NCBI GenBank assembly: GCA_001701135.1
Contig: DAAN01000021.1
Location: 1-29,970, forward strand
Direction of reading: 5' to 3'
DNA from: Bacteroidales bacterium H3
GTDB taxonomy: Bacteria; Bacteroidota; Bacteroidia; Bacteroidales; Muribaculaceae
DNA: 29,970 bases
In this document: positions 1 to 11,725 of the stretch, piece after piece
Position numbering within the stretch: position 1 is the first letter of the stretch
Layout of the letters: each line of letters begins with the position of its first letter
Made by a program: the position numbers and the translations under genes
Notes under the pieces: generated by a model
What the model saw: the letters and a program-made list of their open reading frames with translations, nothing else
What the model was told of the DNA's origin: nothing
Database searches by the model: none

Positions 1-72
1 TCGAACAGTGACCGCCCTATCGGTAACATTTATTTTTAAACAAGCTCTAAGGCAGGGAACCGACAATTTTTC

Positions 73-103
73 TTGTGAAATTAATGCAAATTTAATAAAT
101 TTG
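73..103 (+). promoter_or_regulatory. Bacteroidetes-type promoter of the DUF1846 gene
   Basis: A -7 box TAAATTTG lies at 96-103 and a weak -33 TTG at 73-75, 20 bases apart. This fits the Bacteroidetes primary sigma-factor consensus. The likely start codon at 113 is only 9 bases beyond the -7 box, so the mRNA may have almost no leader. Both boxes are read by eye. Confidence 0.5.
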
Positions 104-112
104 TACCCCGAT

Positions 113-1576
113 ATGAAACAAGGTTTTGACAACGAGAAATACCTCCGTATTCAGTCGGAGCATATACGTGAACGAATCGCCAAATTCGGCAACAAGCTTT
201 ATCTTGAGCTGGGCGGGAAGCTTTTCGATGATTTCCACGCCAGCCGTGTACTCCCCGGATTCCAGCCCGACAGCAAGCTGAGGATGCTCAGCAATCTGGC
301 CGACAAAGCCGAGATTGTGATTGTGATTTCGGCCAAGGATATAGAGAAAAACAAAGTGCGCAGCGACTTAGGCATCACCTACGATGTGGATGTGCTGCGC
401 CTGCGCGATGCTTTCAGGTCACGTGGTTTTATGGTCAGCTCCATTGTCATTACCCACTACAACGGCCAAAGTTCGGCCGATGCCTATCGCCGTCGCCTCG
501 AGCGAATGGGCATCACCACATATCTGCACTACACAATAGAGGGTTATCCCACGAATGTCGACCTTATCGATTCCGACGAAGGTTTCGGGCGCAATGATTA
601 TATCCGCACCACCCGTCCTTTGGTGATTGTCACAGCTCCCGGCCCCGGCAGCGGCAAAATGGCCGTTTGTCTCAGTCAGCTCTATAACGAGAACAAGCGC
701 GGAGTTGAAGCCGGATATGCCAAATTCGAGACATTCCCCGTATGGTCTCTCCCTCTGAAACATCCTGTCAACATCGCCTACGAGGCCGCCACCGCCGATC
801 TCAACGATGTGAACATGATTGATCCCTTCCACCTTGAGGCATACGGTAAAACCGCCATCAACTATAACCGCGACATCGAGATTTTCCCCGTACTCAATGC
901 GCTGTTCGAGGGCATCTACGGCGAGAATCCCTACAAATCACCCACCGACATGGGAGTGAACATGGTGGGATTCTGCATAAGCGACGATGAAGTGTGCTGC
1001 AACGCTTCGCGCGATGAAATCATCCGTCGCTATTTTACCGCACTCAACCGCATGGCTCAGGGCGATGGCAATGATTCCGAAGTCAACAAAATCGCGCTGC
1101 TGATGAAGCAGTCGAAGATCGACATCAATTATCGCAAACCTGTCGGAGCTGCGCGACAGCGCGCCGAGGCATGCGGCCATCCCTGTTCGGCAATCGAACT
1201 TTCCGACGGTACCATCATCACCGCAGAATCCTCCGACCTGCTCGGCCCGAGCGCTGCTCTGATCCTCAACGCCGTCAAGCACCTTGCAGGCATCGACCAC
1301 AGCGTGAAACTTATTCCGCAGGATCTTATCGAGCCGATACAAAAAACCAAAACCGAATATCTCCGCGGCCACAACCCCCGGCTCCACACCGACGAGGTGC
1401 TGGTGGCACTCTCGGTGCTCTCGCCCCATAACCACATGTGCCGCAATGCCCTTGAACAACTTCCGCTGCTCGACGGATGTCAGGCACACTCCACAGTTAT
1501 GCTGGGCGAAGTCGATCGCAAAATTTTCAAGAAACTCGGCGTAGGGCTCACATGCGATCCCGCATCGAAACACTGA
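113..1576 (+). CDS. DUF1846 family protein
   Basis: This encodes a cytosolic protein of 487 residues that I recognise as the DUF1846 family (usually just under 500 residues). The family is widespread in anaerobes and has no settled function. The family-typical N-terminus begins MKQGFDNEKYLRIQSEHIRE at 113. The frame stays open upstream to position 8, but that stretch contains the promoter and reads like non-coding sequence, so I start at 113. Visible features are an ELGGKLFDD segment near residue 34 and a P-loop-like GPGSGK at about residues 177-182. The P-loop resembles a nucleotide-binding turn, but nucleotide binding is inference. There are no membrane segments or signal peptide. An EamA transporter gene follows after 38 bases, so co-transcription is possible. 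Confidence 0.85.
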   Translation: MKQGFDNEKYLRIQSEHIRERIAKFGNKLYLELGGKLFDDFHASRVLPGFQPDSKLRMLSNLADKAEIVIVISAKDIEKNKVRSDLGITYDVDVLRLRDAFRSRGFMVSSIVITHYNGQSSADAYRRRLERMGITTYLHYTIEGYPTNVDLIDSDEGFGRNDYIRTTRPLVIVTAPGPGSGKMAVCLSQLYNENKRGVEAGYAKFETFPVWSLPLKHPVNIAYEAATADLNDVNMIDPFHLEAYGKTAINYNRDIEIFPVLNALFEGIYGENPYKSPTDMGVNMVGFCISDDEVCCNASRDEIIRRYFTALNRMAQGDGNDSEVNKIALLMKQSKIDINYRKPVGAARQRAEACGHPCSAIELSDGTIITAESSDLLGPSAALILNAVKHLAGIDHSVKLIPQDLIEPIQKTKTEYLRGHNPRLHTDEVLVALSVLSPHNHMCRNALEQLPLLDGCQAHSTVMLGEVDRKIFKKLGVGLTCDPASKH

Positions 1577-1614
1577 TTTGTTTCCATCGCACCACGCCAT
1601 AAACCACCACGGTT

Positions 1615-2550
1615 GTGAAATTCAAAGGATATATCATGGCGGCTCTTGCGGCAGCCGCCTACGGCACTAACCCCGCATTTGCCGTGCCTCTGTATGAACA
1701 GGGCATGAATCCGGTGTCAGTGCTGTTGTTTCGATATGTGCTCGGGTTGCCGTTAGTTGCGCTCCTTGCGTTAAGCCGCGGTCGTTCACTAAAACTTCGG
1801 AGCCACGAAGCCATGCCTCTGGCCGTTCTCGGAGTCATGATGGCACTCTCCTCTCTTTTGCTTTTCGGCTCTTACGAGTATATGAATGCGGGGCTGGCAT
1901 CGACCCTTTTGTTCATCGACCCGGTGCTGGTTGCGGTAATCATGACATTTTTCTTTCATGAAAAATTCAAATGGGTCACCGGGGTCTGTCTGATGATAAT
2001 GGCCATAGGTCTGACATTGTTGACCTATTCAGGCGGCAACGGCATCTCGATCAACGGAACCGGGTTCCTGATGGTCATGCTCTCCTCTCTCACATATGCC
2101 CTGTATATGGTCATGGTCAATGTCAACAAAACCATTGCCGGCATTCCTACAATCAAACTGCTATTCTATGTGATTGCGTTCGGATCCCTGGTTTTCGTGG
2201 CAATGTTTGCTCTCGGCACTCCGTTCACTCTTCCGGTCTTTTGGTACGACTGGCTGAATCTGCTCGGTCTCGCCGCTGTGCCGACGGTCATCTCCCTGAT
2301 GTGCACCACTGTGGCCATCCAGAACATAGGATCGACATCCACGGCCATTTTCGGCGCACTCGAGCCTGTCACCGCCGTCCTGCTCTCTGTGTTTATTCTC
2401 GGTGAGGCCGTGACCACCCGTGAAATCTACGGAGGCATGATGATCATTTTGGCCTCTACATTAGTGGTTGTCGGTGACAATCTGCCCGACATATTGCTCC
2501 GGGTGCGCAAGCTGTTTCCACCTGTAAGAAAACGCCATCATGCCGGATGA
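1615..2550 (+). CDS. EamA/DMT family transporter
   Basis: This is an inner-membrane transporter of 311 residues from the drug/metabolite transporter superfamily. The protein is almost entirely hydrophobic, with about ten predicted membrane segments arranged as two EamA repeats (roughly residues 5-140 and 150-290). A short basic tail (RVRKLFPPVRKRHH) faces the cytosol. The end of the second repeat shows the usual pattern, with ALEPVTAVLLSVFILGE at about residues 245-261. The substrate cannot be read from sequence; relatives export amino acids or metabolites. The start is GTG at 1615; an ATG at 1636 is the alternative and would remove seven residues. It follows the DUF1846 gene closely and ends before a strong terminator at 2633. 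Confidence 0.9.
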   Translation: MKFKGYIMAALAAAAYGTNPAFAVPLYEQGMNPVSVLLFRYVLGLPLVALLALSRGRSLKLRSHEAMPLAVLGVMMALSSLLLFGSYEYMNAGLASTLLFIDPVLVAVIMTFFFHEKFKWVTGVCLMIMAIGLTLLTYSGGNGISINGTGFLMVMLSSLTYALYMVMVNVNKTIAGIPTIKLLFYVIAFGSLVFVAMFALGTPFTLPVFWYDWLNLLGLAAVPTVISLMCTTVAIQNIGSTSTAIFGALEPVTAVLLSVFILGEAVTTREIYGGMMIILASTLVVVGDNLPDILLRVRKLFPPVRKRHHAG

Positions 2551-2604
2551 CGCACCGAGTGGTAATCCGGCAGTTAAATATCGCATCTACATCCGGTTGT
2601 GAAT

Positions 2605-2618
2605 ATTCTTTAAAGAAT
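2605..2618. repeat. Perfect 14-bp palindrome
   Basis: The sequence ATTCTTTAAAGAAT is a perfect inverted repeat between the EamA stop and the terminator. It could be an operator or part of a 3'-end structure. No factor can be assigned. Confidence 0.4.
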
Positions 2619-2632
2619 CACATTAAATGTTC

Positions 2633-2659
2633 CCCGCAGTAATATCGCTGCGGGTTTTT
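2633..2659 (+). terminator. Rho-independent terminator after the EamA gene
   Basis: A seven-base stem CCCGCAG/CTGCGGG (2633-2639 with 2648-2654) is followed directly by TTTTT. It ends the DUF1846-EamA unit. Confidence 0.85.
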
Positions 2660-2721
2660 CGTTCTATCCATACCTGAAGGCATACAAAGCAACACAGTTA
2701 TAACACACTCTTTACATTTAC

Positions 2722-3273
2722 ATGAAGAAACTCCTATTCCTTTTGGCTGTCATCGTCGCCTGCACAGCACCGGCGATGGCTCTCCCGCTCGACAAGTACA
2801 CAATCTCCAGAAAGGAACTTCCGGCAGAAGCCATCAAGACCCTCGACACCCATTTCCCGAAAGCGAAAATAAGCATGATCAAAGTCGACCGTCATCTTCT
2901 CAAGAAAACCGACTACGACGTCAAACTGACCAATGGCACCAAAATCGAATTCTCTAACAAAGGGAAATGGACCTCTGTGGAATGCAAGAAAGGCGAAGTG
3001 CCGGCATCGCTTTTGCTCAAGGCCATCACCAGGCATGTTGCCAAGAACTACCCCGACGCTAAAATCCGTAAAGTAAAAAAGAAAGTTTCGGGATATGAAA
3101 TAAGACTGTCAGATAATAACGAACTTAAATATGACCTCCTCGGCTCATTCAAAGGCCATCTGTCAAAAGTTGAAATCGACAACGAAACAGAAGATGATGT
3201 GACCGACGAAGCGACAGATGAGGCACAGACAATCTCTGATGATTCCGCTGATGATTCCGCTGACGCTGCGTAA
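2722..3273 (+). CDS. Periplasmic PepSY-like (DUF2874) protein with acidic tail
   Basis: This encodes a secreted protein of 183 residues. Residues 1-20 are a clear Sec signal peptide (MKKLLFLLAVIVACTAPAMA). The mature part, about residues 22-155, holds two repeats of the small alpha/beta fold seen in Bacteroidetes PepSY-like/DUF2874 proteins. Each has a helix with conserved Ala/Leu followed by strands (YDVKLTNGTKIEFSNKGKW, then YEIRLSDNNELKYDLLGSF). The last 25 or so residues are very acidic and repetitive (TDEATDEA, DDSADDSADAA), probably disordered and possibly metal-binding. Relatives are periplasmic and of unknown role, often near sensor kinases, but none lies here. The gene stands alone between two terminators. 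Family membership is recognised from pattern only. Confidence 0.8.
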   Translation: MKKLLFLLAVIVACTAPAMALPLDKYTISRKELPAEAIKTLDTHFPKAKISMIKVDRHLLKKTDYDVKLTNGTKIEFSNKGKWTSVECKKGEVPASLLLKAITRHVAKNYPDAKIRKVKKKVSGYEIRLSDNNELKYDLLGSFKGHLSKVEIDNETEDDVTDEATDEAQTISDDSADDSADAA

Positions 3274-3377
3274 AATCTCTCCCACACTCCGACTCCTTTT
3301 TCTCCAAATCTCCTCTCTCTCCATCTTTTCCGCAATAATAATCGGTATATTAACTTCCTTACTTCATCTCTTTTCGT

Positions 3378-3418
3378 GAGACGCTGTTCCACCACAGGAC
3401 AGCGTTTCTTATTTTTTT
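3378..3418 (+). terminator. Rho-independent terminator after the PepSY-like gene
   Basis: A hairpin with arms around ACGCTGT and ACAGCGT (about 3378-3389 with 3397-3408) is followed by a T-rich run including TTTTTTT. The rest of the 3274-3538 gap is AT-rich and holds this hairpin and the next promoter. Confidence 0.8.
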
Positions 3419-3475
3419 GTGTATGCTACCGTTGTGTCTGTTATTCCCCGAAATTGCAATGAATTTTAAAATAAC

Positions 3476-3506
3476 TTGGCTTATTCATGGATTTTGATTA
3501 ATTTTG
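3476..3506 (+). promoter_or_regulatory. Promoter of the glycosidase operon
   Basis: A -33 TTG at 3476-3478 and a -7 box TAATTTTG at 3499-3506 are separated by 20 bases. The start codon at 3539 follows after a short AT-rich leader. No catabolite or operator site was recognised. Confidence 0.6.
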
Positions 3507-3535
3507 CATCATAACCTAAACAACACGCCTCATAA

Positions 3536-8523
<4,988 letters not shown>

Positions 8524-8583
8524 TACCGGGCCAAATATTAATACCGGATCGTTCCTTTAAAACAGACAATTTTATAATAGCCC

Positions 8584-8621
8584 AAAGCAGGCCGCACTGT
8601 AATATCAGCGCGGCCTGCTTT
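8584..8621. terminator. Bidirectional terminator between GH127 and Lrp genes
   Basis: A perfect 12-bp inverted repeat AAAGCAGGCCGC/GCGGCCTGCTTT (8584-8595 with 8610-8621) lies between two converging genes. The flanking T-runs are short, so strength in either direction is uncertain. Confidence 0.75.
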
Positions 8622-8657
8622 AGTTCTTGTCGATAAATGTCATGACCGGTCAATGTT

Positions 8658-8717
8658 GCGGTCAAGAATTCATTCTGCCACAATCAAGCGGTCAAGAATT
8701 CATTCTGCCACAATCAA
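8658..8717. repeat. Perfect 30-bp tandem duplication at the lrp 3' end
   Basis: Positions 8658-8687 and 8688-8717 are identical, starting GCGGTCAAGAATTCATT and ending CCACAATCAA. The right copy contains the stop codon of the Lrp-family gene (8714-8716 on the minus strand) and the left copy carries the same TGA again. The unit is ten codons long. It looks like a recent slippage duplication. Confidence 0.95.
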
Positions 8718-9181
8718 TCCGGACTGTCGACGGGAAGCGCACGGGAGAAGACCTCGCGGAACGACACGATAGTCTCGGTGAGCAGCAGCCCCATAGGCTG
8801 CAGTTTGTCGTGGATAAGGTGGAGAAGATGATCGTTGTCGCGGGCATAGATTTTGATCAGTAGATCATACTGCCCGGTGGTGAAATGCAGCTCGGTAATT
8901 TCGGGCACTGTCTGCAATTTCCGGATAGTATCCTCGAATGAGGATGCTTCCTTAAGAAAAATGCCCACAAATGCACACGTGTCATAGCCGAGTGTGGTCG
9001 GTTTGATCAGCGCGCGCGACCCCTCAAGAATATTCGTGGCCTGAAGCTTGGCGATGCGCTGATGAATGGCAGCACCGCTTACACCGCACTCACGAGCGAT
9101 TTCAAGGAAAGGTTTACGGCCATTGTCTACCAGCATCTGGAGGATTTTGGTATCCAGCTTGTCAACTTGTAATCGAGCCAT
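8714..9181 (-). CDS. Lrp/AsnC family transcriptional regulator
   Basis: This DNA-binding regulator of 155 residues is the usual length for the family. An N-terminal winged helix-turn-helix (about residues 5-60, with LDTKILQMLVDNGR and the recognition helix around SGAAIHQRIAKL) is followed by the RAM ligand-binding domain (about 68-145). Such proteins form octamers and respond to amino acids or related metabolites; the ligand here is unknown. The start ATG at 9181 is preceded by a good minus-strand promoter at 9283-9314, giving a leader of about 95 bases. The gene is divergent from the GNAT-znuA-znuC operon with overlapping promoter regions, so it may control that operon as well as itself. Its stop codon lies inside a 30-bp tandem duplication. 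Confidence 0.93.
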   Translation of the reverse strand: MARLQVDKLDTKILQMLVDNGRKPFLEIARECGVSGAAIHQRIAKLQATNILEGSRALIKPTTLGYDTCAFVGIFLKEASSFEDTIRKLQTVPEITELHFTTGQYDLLIKIYARDNDHLLHLIHDKLQPMGLLLTETIVSFREVFSRALPVDSPD

Positions 9182-9282
9182 GATAATATTGGTTTAGATA
9201 AATATTCAGTTTTCAGGGAATATATGCAGAATTTTTCGCCATATTTAAATATCTGCTTAAAACTGTCAATTACATTCCGATA

Positions 9283-9314
9283 CAAATTTAGCAATAAACA
9301 TTTTAAATAACAAA
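9283..9314 (-). promoter_or_regulatory. Promoter of the lrp-family gene
   Basis: Read on the minus strand, a -33 TTTG (9311-9314) and a -7 box TAAATTTG (9283-9290) are 20 bases apart. It lies almost back to back with the divergent promoter at 9351-9384. The region between is very AT-rich and a plausible site for autoregulation. Confidence 0.75.
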
Positions 9315-9350
9315 ATTATCCGACAACAAATATTTTCTTAAAAGCGCTAT

Positions 9351-9384
9351 TTTGAACAAATATAAAATTTTTTCGTTAATTTTG
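9351..9384 (+). promoter_or_regulatory. Promoter of the GNAT-znuA-znuC operon
   Basis: A -33 TTTG at 9351-9354 and a -7 box TAATTTTG at 9377-9384 are 22 bases apart. Its position argues that the coding start of the GNAT gene is the ATG at 9409 rather than an upstream TTG at 9352. Confidence 0.65.
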
Positions 9385-9408
9385 TTGTCGGTTATAATTT
9401 GCTCAACA

Positions 9409-9960
9409 ATGGACATCATTTTCAAAAAGATCACCGCGTCGTCCGACATACCTCTGGAAATCAAAGATTTATATCTTTCCTCTTTCCCCGAGGAAGAACG
9501 TCGCGAATGGTCCGACATTCAGAATAAAATCGACAGCGGTAACCCTGTTTTCAGTTTTTATGTTTTACAACACAACACTGAAAACATAGGATTTATAACC
9601 TTGTGGCGTCTGCCTGGAGCGCTTTATTGCGAGCATTTCGCAATACTGCACCGCTATCGCGGCACCGGCTATGGCGCGGCAGCAGTGCGCAATGCCATCG
9701 CCATGGCCGACGCGATGCCGCCTGCCGGCACAGCGGCTCTTGTCCTGGAGGTTGAACTGCCCGAAACATCCGAAATGGCGGCGCGCCGCATCGCGTTCTA
9801 TGAACGTTGCGGCATGACGGCCCTCACCGAGTTTCCCTACTGGCAGCCCCCCTATCGTCCGGGGCTTCCCGAGGTGCCGCTGATGCTGATGACATCGCGC
9901 CCGCTCCCCGACCCTACCACTCTGGCAATTATCCTCCACACTGTTGTCTATAATCAGTAA
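9409..9960 (+). CDS. GNAT family N-acetyltransferase
   Basis: This encodes a cytosolic acetyltransferase-like protein of 183 residues. The GNAT core is visible: strands around FSFYVLQHNTENIGFITLWR, then the acetyl-CoA loop HRYRGTGYGAAAVRNAI (R/Q-x-x-G-x-G/A pattern) at about residues 81-97, and a final segment RIAFYERCGM at about residues 126-135. The start is set at ATG 9409 because the frame upstream covers the promoter. The substrate is unknown; relatives acetylate small amines, antibiotics or proteins. The gene is the first of an apparent operon, with the zinc-type binding protein starting 9 bases after its stop. A link between acetylation and metal uptake is not established. Confidence 0.85.
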   Translation: MDIIFKKITASSDIPLEIKDLYLSSFPEEERREWSDIQNKIDSGNPVFSFYVLQHNTENIGFITLWRLPGALYCEHFAILHRYRGTGYGAAAVRNAIAMADAMPPAGTAALVLEVELPETSEMAARRIAFYERCGMTALTEFPYWQPPYRPGLPEVPLMLMTSRPLPDPTTLAIILHTVVYNQ

Positions 9961-9969
9961 TCCTTCCAT

Positions 9970-10833
9970 ATGCGTCCGGCCATAAATTTAATCATCTCTG
10001 CCACGGCTCTGCTCATGGCATCATGTTCGGGAGCACGACACCACAACGATACTCCCGAAAAACCTGTCGTGGTTGTCAGCATCGCGCCTCTGAGCTACTT
10101 TGCCGAGGGCATCGGCGGCGACAAAGTGGATGTAGAGGTGATGGCACCGGCCGGCACCGACCCCGAAACATACGAGCCATCCATGGCATCGCTCGGGAGC
10201 GCTTCGCAGGCATCGGTGATTTTTACCACCGGTCTGCTCCCCTTTGAGGAGAAAATAGCTCGCACCATAAAGGAGTCTTCCGGCGGAAAGACACTGAATC
10301 AGGCCCTTTGCGACTCCCTGCAACTGATTATGGGGACGCATGGCCATGATGAAGCAGATCCGCACATCTGGATGTCGCTGCGCAATGCCCGCGTCATGGC
10401 CCGCACCGTATGCCGCGCGCTCACCCGCGCGCTCCCGGCCGACAGCGCCTACTTCCGTGGCCGTCTTGCGGCTATGGAGCATCGCCTCGACTCCCTCGAC
10501 AATGCCACTGCCACAGCATTGGCGCCTCTTAGAGGATGTTCATTTCTCATCTGGCACCCTTCGCTGAGCTATTTCGCCCGCGATTACGGCCTGCAGCAGG
10601 TCGCCATCGCCGCGGAAAACAAAGAGACATCTGTCGACGCCCTGAGGCGGCGCCTCGACCGTGCCGGCAGCGAAAAAGCAGTCGCTCTGTTCGGACAGAA
10701 AGAGCTCGACAGCAGGCAGATGTCGGCAATCAGTGATGCCACCGACCTGCAGCCGGTATATATATCCCCTATGTCGCCCGAGGTGGAAGCCACACTGTCA
10801 GCCGCCACATCGGCTCTCGTTAATTCCCGATAA
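9970..10833 (+). CDS. ZnuA-like metal-binding lipoprotein of an ABC importer
   Basis: This is a substrate-binding lipoprotein of 287 residues from the cluster A-I (ZnuA/TroA) family, which captures Zn2+ or Mn2+ outside the inner membrane. The lipobox LMASC gives Cys19 as the lipidated residue. Two conserved metal ligands are visible: His132 in DPHIW and His196 in WHPSLSYF. The usual first His of the motif (DPHxYEP) is replaced by Glu66 (DPETYEP), and no acidic fourth ligand is obvious near VYISPMSPE. Only a short His stretch (THGH) represents the charged loop. Metal choice may therefore differ from classical ZnuA. It follows the GNAT gene by 9 bases and precedes the ATPase gene by 50 bases. 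Confidence 0.88.
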   Translation: MRPAINLIISATALLMASCSGARHHNDTPEKPVVVVSIAPLSYFAEGIGGDKVDVEVMAPAGTDPETYEPSMASLGSASQASVIFTTGLLPFEEKIARTIKESSGGKTLNQALCDSLQLIMGTHGHDEADPHIWMSLRNARVMARTVCRALTRALPADSAYFRGRLAAMEHRLDSLDNATATALAPLRGCSFLIWHPSLSYFARDYGLQQVAIAAENKETSVDALRRRLDRAGSEKAVALFGQKELDSRQMSAISDATDLQPVYISPMSPEVEATLSAATSALVNSR

Positions 10834-10883
10834 GCAGACCGGTTAACACAGATAATAAACAAGCTCTTAACCAGTTCCTGACA

Positions 10884-11576
10884 ATGGACGATGCATGTCA
10901 TCCAGTAATTCGCCTTTCGGATGTTACATACAATGCCGAAGGCCGCAGCATTCTTGCCGACGTCAACCTCACTGTTGACCGGCGCGACTTCATTGCCGTA
11001 ACCGGCCCCAACGGCGGCGGTAAGACCACCTTGCTGAAAATTATCCTCCGGCTGCTGAAACCCACCACGGGGACAGTGGAGTATTTCAACGTAGACGGCA
11101 CACCGGTGCGACAGCTTGCAATCGGCTATCTGCCGCAAAAGAATGCCATCGACGCCCGTTTCCCTATCACTGTCGAGGAGGTTATCAAATCAGGACTGCT
11201 TTCCTGCCAGGGGCTTAGCCGCCCACAGATAGCCGACCGACTCGAAGCGGCATTGCAGACGGTGGAACTATCCGACCGTCGCCGTCAACCCATAGGCACC
11301 CTGTCGGGCGGTCAGTTGCAGCGTACAATCCTCGCACGGGCCATAATCCAGTCTCCATCGATTCTCATTCTCGACGAACCTCTGAGCTATCTCGACAAAC
11401 ATTTCGAGCACACACTCTACGAACTGCTCCACAAACTCTCGGCATCAACCACAATCATTCTGGTAACCCACGAAATGAACGTGATAGGTGAAATGGCCAA
11501 CCGTCATATAATCGTTGACCACACCCTCCACCAGTGCAAGGCCAAGCGCCATTTCATCCCCTCACCATGTGATTAA
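10884..11576 (+). CDS. ZnuC-like ABC transporter ATPase
   Basis: This 230-residue ATP-binding subunit would power metal import together with the upstream lipoprotein. Visible motifs are Walker A GPNGGGKT (about residues 40-47), the signature LSGGQLQR (about 143-150), Walker B ILILDEP (about 164-170) and the switch His in VTHE (about 199-202). Length and motifs match ZnuC/MntB-type ATPases. The ATG at 10884 gives a normal N-terminus (VIRLSDVTYNAEGRSILADV). The expected membrane permease gene is missing: after the stop there are terminator hairpins and then an oppositely oriented gene. The permease must be encoded elsewhere, or the transporter is incomplete. Confidence 0.92.
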   Translation: MDDACHPVIRLSDVTYNAEGRSILADVNLTVDRRDFIAVTGPNGGGKTTLLKIILRLLKPTTGTVEYFNVDGTPVRQLAIGYLPQKNAIDARFPITVEEVIKSGLLSCQGLSRPQIADRLEAALQTVELSDRRRQPIGTLSGGQLQRTILARAIIQSPSILILDEPLSYLDKHFEHTLYELLHKLSASTTIILVTHEMNVIGEMANRHIIVDHTLHQCKAKRHFIPSPCD

Positions 11577-11590
11577 CAAAAAAATGCAAA

Positions 11591-11619
11591 TAAAAAAACG
11601 GCGGTTAAAAACCGCCGTT
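11591..11619 (-). terminator. Strong terminator of the PPIase gene
   Basis: A 10-bp perfect stem AACGGCGGTT/AACCGCCGTT (11597-11606 with 11610-11619) is flanked on its left by seven A, which is a T-run on the minus strand. It is the classical terminator for the gene at 11726 and may also stop the plus-strand ATPase transcript. Confidence 0.85.
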
Positions 11620-11668
11620 CCATAGGCCTCGCCCCACGCCTGCACAGACGTATGGGGGTTGCGTGGAG

Positions 11669-11687
11669 AGGAGGTTTTTAACCTCCT
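11669..11687. terminator. Second hairpin between znuC-like and PPIase genes
   Basis: The arms AGGAGGTT/AACCTCCT (11669-11676 with 11680-11687) form an 8-bp stem with a 3-base loop, followed on the plus side by TTAATTTCT. It probably strengthens termination of converging transcripts. Confidence 0.5.
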
Positions 11688-11725
11688 TAATTTCTCCAAA
11701 ACAAATTCTTCTTTATGATTCCGGA

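Noticed and set aside
938..1600. 220-codon minus-strand frame opposite DUF1846
   Set aside because: Complete overlap with a recognised gene and no independent evidence.
8658..8717. Possible CRISPR array
   Set aside because: Two adjacent 30-base units with no spacer between them and no cas genes nearby.
8627..8863. Small plus-strand frame containing a repeated nine-residue peptide (GQEFILPQS)
   Set aside because: The repeat comes from the 30-bp tandem duplication; the rest is antisense to lrp, with no promoter or homology.
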